Shown piece by piece: positions 49,897 through 59,852 of a stretch of 64,000 nucleotides of DNA. Position numbers and translations under genes: made by a program. Where the stretch lies: contig NZ_CP009553.3 in assembly GCF_000767615.3 (NCBI RefSeq), forward strand, positions 4,030,001-4,094,000. The letters are read 5' to 3'. Position 1 is the first letter of the stretch. Each line of letters opens with the position of its first letter. Source of the DNA: Pandoraea pnomenusa (GTDB lineage: Bacteria > Pseudomonadota > Gammaproteobacteria > Burkholderiales > Burkholderiaceae). Under the pieces are notes generated by a model. It was not told where the DNA came from, made no database searches, and worked only from the letters and a program-made list of their open reading frames with translations.

Positions 49897-50796
49897 ATGA
49901 GCGACTACAACAGCTACTCCACCTACGTGCCTACCGACGAAACAGTAGCCCCGACCACCGGCCCCACGACGCGTGTTACTGGTGGGACGACTTCGATTAC
50001 GTTGAACGGCAATGAGTCCAAATCTAACTTTAGTCAGCATGCCGAGGTTTCCGCTAGTGACCTCTCTCCGTACTCCGCTGATGACTGGCGCAGCACAGCC
50101 CGAAACTCAATGGGTTTCCCCACCAACAACATCACCGCTGATAGCGTAGTTGAAATCTCAGGCATGAATGCCAAGGTTGGCGACTTCATTAAGGCGGGTG
50201 TCCTGCGAGAGACTGCGGATGGCTTCGCACTGGTATCTAGCGATAGCGCGGGTGACACCGACGAGGGCACCGAAGAGACAAGCCCGGACGCAGCCACGAT
50301 GCCCGAAGAAGTGGCCTCAGCGGTGGATGCCGCAGTGGAGCCGTTCGACCAATCGACACTGGATGTTGGTCTAGCCCATGCCATCGCAGCCGCTACCGGC
50401 GATATGGCAATTGAGGATGTCGTCTTAGGCGTGGCCCAGCGGTCTGGCATGGACCCGTCGCAAGCAGGCGAACGTGTTCAATTCGTGATGGACGCGTATC
50501 AGGCGCAGACCGATAACTTCCTCACGAAGAATGGCCTCAATGCTGATGAGCTTCCCGCATTCTACGATTGGGCCAAGCAGAGCGGACAGAAGGCAATGCT
50601 CACAACTGCCATCCAGCAGCAGGCATACGGGCGCGACATGAGCGCGTGGAAGCCACTCATTGCTGGGTTTATGCGTGGTGTTGCCCCGAACCTCGGAGCA
50701 CTCCAAGCAAACGGCTACGAGGTCAACGGAAATCTTGTGCGCATCGACGGGAAGTGGATGAACGTGAAGGCAGCAGCTAAAGCCGGATTCATCTGA
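49897..50796 (+). CDS. Unknown acidic protein, last gene of the island
   Basis: 299 residues. A low-complexity Ser/Thr/Asn-rich N-terminus (1-50) precedes the SGMNAKVGDFIKAGVLRETADGFAL segment (about 89-113), then an acidic linker GDTDEGTEETSPD. A helical region follows (LAHAIAAATGDMAIEDVVLGVAQRSGMDPSQAGERVQFVMDAYQAQTDNF), and the C-terminal motif is NLVRIDGKWMNVKAAAKAGFI. There is no signal peptide. It lies just before attR. It could be a structural or DNA-injected protein of a phage-like element; nothing in the sequence proves this. Confidence 0.55.
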   Translation: MSDYNSYSTYVPTDETVAPTTGPTTRVTGGTTSITLNGNESKSNFSQHAEVSASDLSPYSADDWRSTARNSMGFPTNNITADSVVEISGMNAKVGDFIKAGVLRETADGFALVSSDSAGDTDEGTEETSPDAATMPEEVASAVDAAVEPFDQSTLDVGLAHAIAAATGDMAIEDVVLGVAQRSGMDPSQAGERVQFVMDAYQAQTDNFLTKNGLNADELPAFYDWAKQSGQKAMLTTAIQQQAYGRDMSAWKPLIAGFMRGVAPNLGALQANGYEVNGNLVRIDGKWMNVKAAAKAGFI

Positions 50797-51171
50797 TTCA
50801 CGGCGGGGACTGCCTCGACGCAAGGCCTGGGGTGGGGTAACATCGCGGGGTAATTCAACCTACCCCACGAATCCCCTTCAGGCCAGATATAGCCTTGCGG
50901 GCTGAGAGTTGCGTAGCGTTACCGGCCCTGGGCACCACAACAGCCTTATCTCGCAAGACTTCCCGCAGGTCATCCCTCTTCGCGCCGATGGTCCGCCTAT
51001 CCGTCGCGACATGGGCAGGTTTTTACCCGGTCATTCACCGATTCCCACGGCCATCGGATCTTCCCCGAACGGAATCCCGCCCCGACGCGCCGGGCAACAC
51101 GCGGGTGACGCATCCGTCCCGCCGCCCTAGGCGGCTCACGAACTGCATCCCGCGCGCAGCCCCCCCAAGCA
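50797..51171. other. Island end and chromosomal gap before garD
   Basis: No gene recognised. The 19-bp attR (50922-50940) sits in the middle. The part before it still has the lower GC of the island; after it the sequence returns to high-GC chromosome and runs up to the garD stop. A GGGTGGGGTAACATCGCGGGG-type stretch at about 50830 is only G-rich, not a clear terminator. Confidence 0.5.
50922..50940 (+). repeat. Right attachment site (attR) of the island
   Basis: Exact 19-base copy of the tRNA-Leu 3' end (CCGGCCCTGGGCACCACAA). The base on each side differs from the left copy, so the repeat is exactly 19 bp. This is the chromosomal 3' remnant displaced by integration. Confidence 0.93.
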
Positions 51172-52743
51172 TCAGGTCACAGGGGCCGGATTGAAAAGCA
51201 CCAGGGCATTGTGCAGTTTCAACTTTTCCGCCGCCGTCTGCTTCTCGCCACTCGCGACGGCAAGCATCGTTCGGAAGAGCTGCCAGCCCACCTCCTCGAT
51301 CGTGGCCGCACCCGTCGCAATCGTGCCGGCATCGATGTCCATCAGGTCGTGCCAACGACGCGCCAGGTCCGAGCGCGTCGCGACTTTGATGACGGGCACT
51401 TCGGCGAGACTGTACGGCGTGCCTCGCCCGGTCGTGAAGACGTGCAGATTGATGCCCGCGGCAACTTGCAGCGTGCCGCAAATGAAATCGCTCGCCGGTG
51501 TCGCCGCGTAGATCAACCCCTTCTGCCTTGCCTTTTCGCCCGGCGAAAGTACGCCTGAGATCGCCGCGCTTCCTGACTTGACGATGGACCCCATCGCCTT
51601 CTCCACGATGTTGGAGAGCCCACCCTTCTTGTTACCGGGCGTGGTGTTGGCGCTGCGGTCGGCGCCACCCCGCTTGAGATAGTTGTCGTACCAATCCATC
51701 TCGCGGATGATGGCCGCAGCGACTTCCGGCGTTGCCGCACGCCCCGTGAGCTGCCCCACGCCGTCACGCACCTCCGTGACTTCCGAGAACATCACCGTGG
51801 CCCCCGCCCGCACCAGAAGATCCGAGGCAAAGCCCACCGCAGGGTTGGCAGTGAGTCCGGAGAACGCATCGCTGCCGCCACACTGCACGCCGACGACCAG
51901 ATCGGACGCGGGACAGGTCTCCCGCCGCCGACGATTCAACCGCGTCAAGTGCCCTTCGGCCGTTCGCATGATCGATTGAATCATCGACTCGAAGCCCACA
52001 TGCGACTCGTCCTGCAACACGACCACGTCGCCGTTGTCGACACCAGATTCGCCGCCCGGCGCCGAAACGCTCGAGATGGGAATGGTGCCCGCCGGCATGA
52101 GGCGCTCCGGTTGCAGCTTTTCGCAGCCCAGGCTCACCATCATCACCTCGCCACCGAAGTTCGGGTTCAGCGCAATATTGCGCACCGTACGGATGGGCAC
52201 CATGGCGTCGGGTGCGTCGATGGCCACGCCACATCCATAGGTGTGACCAAGACCGACGACATCGTCGACATTCGGAAATTTCGGCAGCAACTCGCGCTTG
52301 ATACGCGCCACGGCATGCTCGACGACATCCGCGACGCATTGCACCGTCGTCGTGATAGCGAGGATATTGCGCGTACCCACCGATCCGTCGGCGTTCCGAT
52401 ACCCCTGGAACGTGAAATTCTCGAGCGGCGGCATCTCCGGCGCGGGAATCGTCGCCATCGGCAGGTCGTCCAGCGCGGGAGGCGTCGGCATGCGAATGAC
52501 ATGCTCATTGACCCAGCTTCCTCTGGGTAATGCCTTCGTCGCGTAGCCGATGACGACGTTGTACCGGATAACCTCGTCACCCTCGGCCAGATCCCGCAAC
52601 GCGACTTTGTGCCCCTGTGGCACTCGCTCGAGAAGCGTCAACCCATCCGCGAACGTCGCCCCTTCCCCCAGCCCCCCGTCATTCACAACAATCGCAACGT
52701 TGTCATTGGGATGCACACGTATATATAGCGGAGCCAATTCCAT
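51172..52743 (-). CDS. garD: Galactarate dehydratase
   Basis: 523 residues, the same length as E. coli GarD. It dehydrates meso-galactarate to 5-keto-4-deoxyglucarate. The N-terminal SAF-like domain ([68 protein letters not shown]) is followed by the UxaA/GarD core with [19 protein letters not shown] and [29 protein letters not shown]. The ATG at 52743 follows GGAAGAAGCAA; an upstream TTG-type frame is not needed. Divergent from a GudP-type permease. Confidence 0.94.
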   Translation of the reverse strand: MELAPLYIRVHPNDNVAIVVNDGGLGEGATFADGLTLLERVPQGHKVALRDLAEGDEVIRYNVVIGYATKALPRGSWVNEHVIRMPTPPALDDLPMATIPAPEMPPLENFTFQGYRNADGSVGTRNILAITTTVQCVADVVEHAVARIKRELLPKFPNVDDVVGLGHTYGCGVAIDAPDAMVPIRTVRNIALNPNFGGEVMMVSLGCEKLQPERLMPAGTIPISSVSAPGGESGVDNGDVVVLQDESHVGFESMIQSIMRTAEGHLTRLNRRRRETCPASDLVVGVQCGGSDAFSGLTANPAVGFASDLLVRAGATVMFSEVTEVRDGVGQLTGRAATPEVAAAIIREMDWYDNYLKRGGADRSANTTPGNKKGGLSNIVEKAMGSIVKSGSAAISGVLSPGEKARQKGLIYAATPASDFICGTLQVAAGINLHVFTTGRGTPYSLAEVPVIKVATRSDLARRWHDLMDIDAGTIATGAATIEEVGWQLFRTMLAVASGEKQTAAEKLKLHNALVLFNPAPVT

Positions 52744-53032
52744 TTGCTTCTTCCTCTCCGGGCCATAGCCCAACCACCTAAAAGTTACATCATCATACAA
52801 CGTATGACCTGTTTTCTCATACGCGTTAACCCTCTAACAATGACGTTTTATGGTACTTGACGTTGCGATTCGATCAATCACGTTGTACGATGACGTATAA
52901 GAAATAAATCGATGCATCGAAAGAAGCTCGGCGGTCGACAAGCGCCGCTTGAGGAGACGGGCGAGGCGCGCCCGATCCCCCCTCGGGAACAGGAATCGTC
53001 GCCTCGCAGGCAAGCAATAGAGGAAGAACGTC
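52744..53032. promoter_or_regulatory. garD-permease divergent region with inverted repeats
   Basis: 289 bases, AT-richer than its surroundings. TCATAC-AAC-GTATGA (52793-52807) is a perfect inverted repeat. A related half-site GTTGTACGAT (52882-52891) occurs in the opposite orientation to ATCATACAAC (52792-52801). TCGATGCATCGA (52909-52920) is a perfect 12-bp palindrome. A shared operator for a GntR- or SdaR-type regulator is likely; no regulator gene is adjacent. CTCGGGAACAGGAATC precedes the permease start. Confidence 0.55.
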
Positions 53033-54385
53033 ATGGCAATCGGCCGAACCGTGAGCGCCGCGCACGCGCTCAAACGCACCAACGTCCGCTACATCATCCT
53101 GGCACTCGTTTTTTTCATCACGACCCTGAACTACGCCGACCGCGCCACGCTTTCGGTCACCGGCTCGGCGATGCGCGGTGAGTTTGGTTTCGACGCGATC
53201 GAGATGGGGTACATCTTCTCCGCGTTCAGCTGGTCGTATGTCCTGTGTCAGGTTCCGGCCGGATGGCTGCTGGACCGCTTCGGCGCTCGCCGCGTCTACG
53301 CCGCAAGTATTTTGCTTTGGTCGCTCTTCACGCTCCTGCAAAGCACCATCGGATGGACCGGCAGCGCGGCGGCGGCCGTCACGGGCCTGTTCATCCTGCG
53401 CTTTGCCATGGGCGCGGCGGAAGCCCCCGCATTCCCTGCAAACGCCAAGGTCGTCGCGAGTTGGTTCCCCGCCAGGGAACGGGGTACCGCGTCAGCCATC
53501 TTCAACTCGGCGCAATACTTTGCCGCCGTCGTATTCACCCCTCTGATGGCGTGGATCACGCACGCGTTCGGCTGGCATGAAGTGTATGTCGTGATGGGAG
53601 TCGTCGGCCTTGTCCTGTCGGGCGTGTGGCTCAGGTTCATGAAGCACCCTGCCGACCATCCGGGCGTCAGCCCACGCGAGCTCGAATATATCGAGCAAGG
53701 TGGCGGATTCATTCGCGGCCACTCGGCGGCCGCCGCCCATGCCCCTCGCAGCAACGACAGCTGGCGCGTCGTACGCCAACTGCTGGGCAACCGCATGCTC
53801 CTGGGCGTTTATCTCGCCCAGTTCTGCATCAACGTGCTCACATACTTCTTCCTCACCTGGTTCCCCATCTATCTGGTCCAGGCACGGCACATGACCATTC
53901 TTCAGGCCGGCCTTGTCGCATCCTTGCCGGCCATCTGCGGCTTCGGTGGCGGGGTGCTCGGCGGACTCCTGTCGGACACACTCATCCGTCGCGGCCGCTC
54001 GCTCACCGTTGCCCGCAAGGTCCCCATCGTCGGCGGCATGCTGCTGTCGTGCTGCATCGTCGGGTGCAACTACGTCACCACCGACTGGATCGTCGTCGCA
54101 TTGATGTCGCTCGCGTTCTTTGGCAAAGGCATCGGCGCGCTGGGCTGGGCCGTCGTCGCCGATACGTCACCGCGAGAGGCGATCGGCCTTTCCGGCTCCC
54201 TGTTCAACATGTGCGGCAACGTCGCAGGCATCGTGACACCGATCGTTATCGGGTATCTGGTCACGCGATCCGGCGGCTCCTTCAACGGCGCGCTGGCATT
54301 CGTCGGCCTGAACGCACTGTTGACGGTGTTTTGTTACCTCGTCATCGTCAAGGACATCAAGCGCGTGGCGCTTCGCCCTATCTAG
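53033..54385 (+). CDS. GudP/GarP-type galactarate/glucarate MFS permease
   Basis: 450-residue major-facilitator protein of the anion:cation symporter branch, the same length as E. coli GudP. TRTNVRYIILALVFFITTLNYADRATLSVTGSAM-type start (here KRTNVRYIILALVFFITTLNYADRATLS), DRFGARRVYAASILLWSLFT, and MGAAEAPAFPANAKVVASWFPARERGTASAIFNSAQYF are all family signatures. Twelve predicted helices. It takes up hexarates for GarD. Which of galactarate or glucarate it prefers cannot be read; divergence from garD supports galactarate. Confidence 0.9.
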   Translation: MAIGRTVSAAHALKRTNVRYIILALVFFITTLNYADRATLSVTGSAMRGEFGFDAIEMGYIFSAFSWSYVLCQVPAGWLLDRFGARRVYAASILLWSLFTLLQSTIGWTGSAAAAVTGLFILRFAMGAAEAPAFPANAKVVASWFPARERGTASAIFNSAQYFAAVVFTPLMAWITHAFGWHEVYVVMGVVGLVLSGVWLRFMKHPADHPGVSPRELEYIEQGGGFIRGHSAAAAHAPRSNDSWRVVRQLLGNRMLLGVYLAQFCINVLTYFFLTWFPIYLVQARHMTILQAGLVASLPAICGFGGGVLGGLLSDTLIRRGRSLTVARKVPIVGGMLLSCCIVGCNYVTTDWIVVALMSLAFFGKGIGALGWAVVADTSPREAIGLSGSLFNMCGNVAGIVTPIVIGYLVTRSGGSFNGALAFVGLNALLTVFCYLVIVKDIKRVALRPI

Positions 54386-54695
54386 TTCGTTCGATTACGA
54401 AACGCCTAAAGGGCGCATGACACGTATCGCCCCCAGCGGAGACGCCATCCACCGATAGGTCGAGTCCGAATCCGACAGCGCGTCATCCAATATCCGCACG
54501 CAGCGTGCAATTTGCCCATTGGACAAGCATGGCGCGGGTTATCCCGATACGCCTCACTCGCGAAACGCACCGGTGCTTTCGGCACGCGACGCCCATTCGG
54601 GGGATTCGGATGTTGCTGAAACTCAAGTGACTTCACTGCTGCCATGATGAAAACGCCCCCTCGATATGGCAATGGGGTTACTTCATGGAGGATCT
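54386..54695. other. 310-base gap without gene
   Basis: No coding sequence with a ribosome site or family-like product is visible, and no long repeat was noticed. A ribosome site GGAGGATCT immediately precedes the ATG at 54696, and an upstream promoter is presumably within this gap; no clear -35/-10 could be assigned. Confidence 0.35.
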
Positions 54696-55241
54696 ATGAG
54701 CAGTCCGAAAGATAAAGCCGGCAAGTCCCTGTGCGGCGACACGAGGCCGCCGGCGACCGGCGACGAAGCGCCCCGCGCCGTCGACACACCGCCCGGCGAC
54801 GACGACGCAAGGAAAGCCGAAGACTCGACCCGACGCATTTGCCCGAAATCACGACGCGAGACGTCGAAAGCCACCGACGCAGGCGACGCGTCCGCGCCCC
54901 TGGTCGATCCACGCCGGGAGCCGGCGAAATCGGGACGGGAACCGGCAAGATATCTCGGCGCCAACCGAAAGGTGGCGCCAGCGGCCGTGCCGACCCTGAA
55001 GCTACCGAGAGCCCTGGCGCGGGAGGGCTTCGTCGTGTGGTTCCATGACCATGGCCAATACCTTGGCCTTGCATGGAACGACGCGGTATCGGAGATCGAA
55101 AAAGCCCACGTCGACGACGCGGATCACGCGATCTATTTCGACACCTTTGCCCAGGCCGCCGTCGCGTGTGAGAAGTACATCAGCCCATGCCGGGTGCTGC
55201 ACTCGCCCGGCCCCGGCAAGCGCCCGAGGCTCATGGGCTAG
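54696..55241 (+). CDS. Unknown protein with a disordered N-terminus
   Basis: 181 residues with a strong ribosome site. Residues 1-105 are charged and Pro/Asp/Arg-rich low complexity. The last about 75 residues (LPRALAREGFVVWFHDHGQYLGLAWNDAVSEIEKAHVDDADHAIYFDTFAQAAVACEKYISP) look folded. No signal peptide or family recognised. It stands alone between the permease and an AraC-controlled flavoprotein gene. Confidence 0.6.
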   Translation: MSSPKDKAGKSLCGDTRPPATGDEAPRAVDTPPGDDDARKAEDSTRRICPKSRRETSKATDAGDASAPLVDPRREPAKSGREPARYLGANRKVAPAAVPTLKLPRALAREGFVVWFHDHGQYLGLAWNDAVSEIEKAHVDDADHAIYFDTFAQAAVACEKYISPCRVLHSPGPGKRPRLMG

Positions 55242-55371
55242 TCCGCACCCATGGTTCACGTCCGAGAGACTCGCACCCCGACGCCACACCCGCAGACGTC
55301 GCATCGCCGGCCCCGCGATCGCCCGGGCGCGGGGCGAATGCCGCATCAGGGGCCCCCGCCCTTGACGACGC

Positions 55372-56481
55372 TCACGTCTCCCGGCTCGGTGTGACCGCAG
55401 CCCCTTGCGCGCCGAGATACGCCACCACTTCCTGCGCCGTGGCACGAGCACTTCGCATCACGCCGATCAGCGTGGCCGAAGCGTACCCGGTCCATTCTCC
55501 GTAGCCGACGAGCCACAATCGAGGTTCGTCGACGGCACGCGTGCCCGTCACGCGAATCGTGCCGTCGGCGTTGACGATCGACAAGGCGCTCAAATGCGCC
55601 AGCGCGGGCCGAAACCCGGTGCACCAGATGACGACGTCGACCGGCGAATGCGTGCCGTCCGACCAGATCACGCCGTCTTCGACGAAGCGCTCGAACGGCC
55701 GTACCGCGTGCAGGACGCCTCGTTCTCGCGCCGCGCGCACCGAAGGCACCATGACGATATTCGCCAGACCGCTGTCCGGATAGGGGTCGGGCAAGCCACG
55801 TTGGGCGGCCTGCCAGCGCGCGGTCGCTCGCTCGAACAGCACACGGCCGTCGACGTCGTCGGGCAGGAACGTCGGCGGTTCGGGGGTGACCCAGACCGAT
55901 GCGGCAACGGCAGAGACTTCCGCATGAATCTGCGCCCCCGAATTGCCGCCGCCGACCACCAGAACGCGCAGGCCGCGCAACGCCTCCGGACCTTGATAGT
56001 TCGCCGAATGCCATTGGCGACCGCGAAACGAGGATTGGCCGGGGTATGACGGCACATGCGGCGCGTGCCACGACCCGGTGGCGCTGATCACCGCACGCGC
56101 CAGCCAGTCGCCACGATTGGTGTGCACGCGCAGCCCGTCGACCTGCGCCGTGACCGAGACAACCTCGACCGGACGCTCCACCGGTACGGCATAACGTGTT
56201 TCGTACTCCCGCAAATACGCCACGACTTCGTCGCGCGACGGATAGTGCTCCGCGCCGCCTCGCATCGGCCATCCCGGCAGCGAACTCCATTGCGCCGGCG
56301 AGAAGAGCTGCAACGACGGCCAGGCGCGCTGCCAGGCGCCGCCCGGCCCGGGCTGGTCGTCGAGCACGACGTAATCCACCTGCCAGCGACGCAGAAAATA
56401 CGACGTCGCCAACGCCGACTGGCCGCCGCCGACGACCAGGGCATCCACGGTGCGCAACGGCACCTCGTCACGCTGCGTCAT
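55372..56481 (-). CDS. Flavin-containing monooxygenase-like oxidoreductase
   Basis: 369-residue FAD/NADPH enzyme. FAD-binding [50 protein letters not shown], and [14 protein letters not shown] (FxGxxxHS motif), then NADPH-binding [19 protein letters not shown] and late [10 protein letters not shown] are the class B monooxygenase/FMO pattern. The start overlaps the stop of the AraC regulator gene as ATGA, so the two are coupled. ArsO-like or other oxygenation chemistry is possible; the substrate is unknown. Confidence 0.83.
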   Translation of the reverse strand: MTQRDEVPLRTVDALVVGGGQSALATSYFLRRWQVDYVVLDDQPGPGGAWQRAWPSLQLFSPAQWSSLPGWPMRGGAEHYPSRDEVVAYLREYETRYAVPVERPVEVVSVTAQVDGLRVHTNRGDWLARAVISATGSWHAPHVPSYPGQSSFRGRQWHSANYQGPEALRGLRVLVVGGGNSGAQIHAEVSAVAASVWVTPEPPTFLPDDVDGRVLFERATARWQAAQRGLPDPYPDSGLANIVMVPSVRAARERGVLHAVRPFERFVEDGVIWSDGTHSPVDVVIWCTGFRPALAHLSALSIVNADGTIRVTGTRAVDEPRLWLVGYGEWTGYASATLIGVMRSARATAQEVVAYLGAQGAAVTPSRET

Positions 56482-57362
56482 GCCACACCCTCCTCGCCTT
56501 CATCGTCCCACCGCGTCTGCGGCCCCACCTGACGGAAATAACGTCCGGGCGACTCGCCGAAGGCCCGCCGGAACATCGCAATGAAGTTGCTCGGTGTGGA
56601 ATAGCCGAGCGAATCGGCGACCGCGCCGACGGCCTCGCCATTGGCGAGTCGATCCAGCGCACTCACCAGCCGCGCCTGCTGGCGCCACTGCGTGAAGCCC
56701 ATGCCCGTCTCCGTCACGAAAAGCCGTCTTGCCGTGCGCGCCGACACTCCCGACTGCCGGGCGAGCGAATCGAGCGACGTATGCGCGCCAAGATCGTCGA
56801 GCACCGCGCGCGCCACGCGTATCGCCCGGGCATCGGTCGGCATCGGCAACCCGAGCGCCTGCTCGGGCGCGCGTTGAATCTCGTCGACGAGCACCTGCGC
56901 AAGACGCATTTCCGCATCCGTAAGCGTATCTCGCATCGCCCACGACACCGCCCGTTTGACCAGTGCCGCCAACAGCTCCGAAACGCCGACAACACATGGC
57001 GTCCGTGGCAGGCCGGTCGCCGCGCTGGGCGCCACGAGCACGATCCATCCGCTGACCACGCCGGTGAGCGATACGCGGTGCGTCATGCCCGGCGGTATCC
57101 ATCCGGCGCGATACGGCGGCAGCACCCAGGCCCCGAGCGGCGTGTGAACGTGGACCAGGCCCGAGTGAATGCAGAAGAGCTGCCCCCGCAAATGGGAATG
57201 CCAGTCGAGCTCCCGCGTGCCGATCCGGAACAGACTCCGCTCGTTGTCGTGGCCACCGAACGCCCAGACCGGCGGCCCGTCAAGGCGGTCGTTCGGCTGG
57301 TATTTGGCGAGCGGCGATTCCGACAGCGACATCAGGGGGGGGATTTGGCTAGCCTCCATCAT
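56478..57362 (-). CDS. AraC-family transcriptional regulator
   Basis: 294-residue regulator. An N-terminal cupin-like ligand domain ([53 protein letters not shown]) is followed by a C-terminal double HTH ([84 protein letters not shown]). It is co-transcribed with the flavin oxidoreductase (ATGA overlap) and divergent from the flavin monooxygenase. An 8-7-8 inverted repeat lies in the gap. It likely controls both sides. Confidence 0.9.
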   Translation of the reverse strand: MMEASQIPPLMSLSESPLAKYQPNDRLDGPPVWAFGGHDNERSLFRIGTRELDWHSHLRGQLFCIHSGLVHVHTPLGAWVLPPYRAGWIPPGMTHRVSLTGVVSGWIVLVAPSAATGLPRTPCVVGVSELLAALVKRAVSWAMRDTLTDAEMRLAQVLVDEIQRAPEQALGLPMPTDARAIRVARAVLDDLGAHTSLDSLARQSGVSARTARRLFVTETGMGFTQWRQQARLVSALDRLANGEAVGAVADSLGYSTPSNFIAMFRRAFGESPGRYFRQVGPQTRWDDEGEEGVA

Positions 57363-57375
57363 TTTGTCCGGAAAT

Positions 57376-57398
57376 CATTGTTTTATGACCAAACAATG
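57376..57398. promoter_or_regulatory. Inverted repeat in AraC/monooxygenase divergent promoter
   Basis: CATTGTTT-N7-AAACAATG is a perfect 8-7-8 repeat, 13 bases from the AraC start and about 80 from the monooxygenase start. This suits an AraC or related operator. Binding is not shown. Confidence 0.5.
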
Positions 57399-57476
57399 TT
57401 ATCAGGTCGACAGTGCTCGCGCCGACAATGAACGCATCGTCACAGCCGGCCCGCACCATCGGGGCCCATTCACCTC

Positions 57477-58856
57477 ATGACCGCCTTGCATGTCAACATC
57501 ATCGGCGCGGGCCTTGGCGGCCTGTGCCTTGCCCAGGGCCTGCGCCGGGCAGGAATCGCCTTCGACGTCTACGAGCGCGACGCCTCATCCGACGCCCGCT
57601 TCCAGGGCTATCGTCTGCGCATCGACGCCGACGGCCTCGACGCCCTCGCCGAATGCTTGCCGGACGAAGCCCTCGTGCGCATCCGCGAGCGCGCCGCCGT
57701 GGCGCGGTCCGGCGGCCGCTTCGTCACGCCGCAGCTCGACGATGCCGACGTCGTTCTTCCACCCAGTTGGCACGAGGCCCGGGCGAATGCCGGCTTGCCT
57801 TCGCCAAGCGACCAGGGTCGCCGCCGCCGCGGCGCCGCAGGCAAGGCGGCGCGGCACCTGCCCCGGACCGACCACATTCCGGGCGACCTCAGCGTGCATC
57901 GACAGACGCTGCGGGAAATTCTGCTCGACGGCATTCGCGAGCGCGTCCATTTCGGAAAATCGTTTGCCCGCACGACCTCAACCCCGGACGGCCAACGCGT
58001 TGCGCATTTCGACGACGGTTCGCGCAGCCGCGCCGGTCTCGTGGTTGCCGCCGACGGCAGCCATTCGCGCGTGCGCGAATCCGTGCTGCCCGGCATGGCG
58101 CCTCGCGACACCGGCAACGTGTGCTGTTACGGCCTGACGCCGCTCACGACCGCGATGCTCGTGCTCATGGACCGTCACGGCGAGGCGACCGTGATGGAGG
58201 GAAGCACCGTGGTGTTTGCCGACGGCTTCGCCGTCGTGATCGAGGCGATGCTCTTTCGCCGCCCCGACAGCGAGCGTGCGCAGGCGCCGCTGCCCGGGCC
58301 GGAACGCATGCCGCTCTCACCCGTGCCGGACTATCTGTACTGGGCCTTCATCGGTCCGGCGTCGACGCTGCTCGGCGCGTCGCGCACGAACGGTGCGAAC
58401 GGTGCGAACGGGGCGAACGTCCAATCCGACGAAACGCTCACGCTTGCGCGCATCGACGCGCTGACCGATGCGTGGCATCCGCATCTGCGTTCGCTTTTCA
58501 CGTACGCCTCGCCCGACACGATCCGTACGCTGCCGGTACGCAGCACGACAAGCCCGCTGCCATGGCAGATCGACGGCGTGACGGGGCTGGGCGACGCCGT
58601 GCACACGATGAGCCCCGCAGGCGGTCTCGGCGCGAATACGGCACTGCGCGATGCCGCCCGGCTCACGACATGGCTGCACGACGTTGCACGAGGGCGCGCC
58701 TCGCTTGCCCGCGCCATTTCGCGATACGAGCGCGACATGTGCGAGCGCGCACAGGAGGCCGTGCGACTGGCCGACGCGGGCGCCGCCTTGCTCAACGGTC
58801 GCCGTCATCCCCCGCAAGCAACCCAGCCAGCCCCGGCCGACGCGATCCATCTGTGA
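57477..58856 (+). CDS. FAD-dependent monooxygenase (PHBH family)
   Basis: 459-residue aromatic/tetracycline-type flavoprotein. Rossmann GxGxxG is VNIIGAGLGGLCLAQGLRRAGIAFDVYERD, the DG-motif region is RAGLVVAADGSHSRVRESVLPG, and the GD-motif is VTGLGDAVHTMSPAGGLGANTALRDAARL. The residues at about 304-314 (NGANGANGA) are encoded by three near-perfect 9-bp repeats, an in-frame expansion in a likely surface loop. Followed by an NmrA-like gene 57 bases later. Substrate unknown. Confidence 0.85.
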   Translation: MTALHVNIIGAGLGGLCLAQGLRRAGIAFDVYERDASSDARFQGYRLRIDADGLDALAECLPDEALVRIRERAAVARSGGRFVTPQLDDADVVLPPSWHEARANAGLPSPSDQGRRRRGAAGKAARHLPRTDHIPGDLSVHRQTLREILLDGIRERVHFGKSFARTTSTPDGQRVAHFDDGSRSRAGLVVAADGSHSRVRESVLPGMAPRDTGNVCCYGLTPLTTAMLVLMDRHGEATVMEGSTVVFADGFAVVIEAMLFRRPDSERAQAPLPGPERMPLSPVPDYLYWAFIGPASTLLGASRTNGANGANGANVQSDETLTLARIDALTDAWHPHLRSLFTYASPDTIRTLPVRSTTSPLPWQIDGVTGLGDAVHTMSPAGGLGANTALRDAARLTTWLHDVARGRASLARAISRYERDMCERAQEAVRLADAGAALLNGRRHPPQATQPAPADAIHL

Positions 58857-58913
58857 ACCCGGCGCGCTCCCGTGTTACAAATACGGCAACGTGACTGCGC
58901 GCCAGGAGTAACC

Positions 58914-59777
58914 ATGTACACCGTAATGGGTATCACGGGACGAGTCGGCGGAGTGATCGGACACGATCTGCTGGCGGCCGGCCGGCCGCTGCGGGCGATT
59001 GTTCAGGATCCCGTCAAATCCAGTCGATGGGCAACGCTGGGCAGCGAGATCGCAGTGGCCGAGCATGGCGACGTCGACGCCCTCACGAACGCATTTCGCG
59101 GCAGCGAGGCGGTGTTCGTGATGCTGCCGCCGAACGCCGATCCGGAGCCGGACTTCTCTCACGCACGACATCTGATCGACGCCATTCGCCAAGCGCTGGC
59201 CGCCACGCGCCCCAGGCGTGTGGTCTGCCTCTCGAGCATCGGGGCGGACAGCGAGGTGCCGAGCCTGCTCTCGGCGCTGCACATGTTCGAGACGGCCATG
59301 GTGTCGCTGCACCTGCCCGTCACCTTCCTGCGCCCCGCCTGGCTGATGGAGAATTTCGCTTGGGACATCGCGCCCGCGCGAGAACGCGGCGAGCTGCCGA
59401 GCTATCTCGCGCCGGTGGATCGGGCGATACCGATGGTGTCGACGAGCGACGTCGGTCATTTCGCTGCCCGCGCCATGCAGGAGGATTTCGACGACGAACG
59501 CGTTTGGGAGATCGAAGGGCCTCAGCGATACTCTCCCGACGACATCGCCGCGGCACTGGCCCGTGCGCTGGTGCGCGACGTGAGCGCCGAGGCCGTGCCG
59601 CGTGCCGGCTGGGACCCACTCTTCCGTGCGCAGGGCATGCGCAATCCGCTGCCGCGCATCCAAATGCTCGATGGCTTCAACAACGGCACCTTTCAGTTTC
59701 GCGACGACGGGAAACACACGCTGCGTGGCGAGGTGACGCTTCTCGAAGCGATCACCGCGCTGGTGCGAGAGGCCTGA
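58914..59777 (+). CDS. NmrA-like NAD(P)-binding protein
   Basis: 287-residue atypical short-chain dehydrogenase. MYTVMGITGRVGGVIGHDLLAAGRPLRAIVQDPVKSSRWATLG has the GxTGxxG Rossmann loop. The Tyr/Lys catalytic pair of SDRs is not apparent, as in NmrA/quinone-oxidoreductase-2-like proteins. It may act as a redox sensor or quinone reductase beside the monooxygenase. The start is ATG 58914 with CAGGAGTAACC ahead. Confidence 0.82.
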   Translation: MYTVMGITGRVGGVIGHDLLAAGRPLRAIVQDPVKSSRWATLGSEIAVAEHGDVDALTNAFRGSEAVFVMLPPNADPEPDFSHARHLIDAIRQALAATRPRRVVCLSSIGADSEVPSLLSALHMFETAMVSLHLPVTFLRPAWLMENFAWDIAPARERGELPSYLAPVDRAIPMVSTSDVGHFAARAMQEDFDDERVWEIEGPQRYSPDDIAAALARALVRDVSAEAVPRAGWDPLFRAQGMRNPLPRIQMLDGFNNGTFQFRDDGKHTLRGEVTLLEAITALVREA

Positions 59778-59852
59778 GCGAGGGCGCACCACCACGCACC
59801 ACCACGCACCTCCGCGCGGCTACACCGCTTCAGACACGCCGAGCCACGCCGC

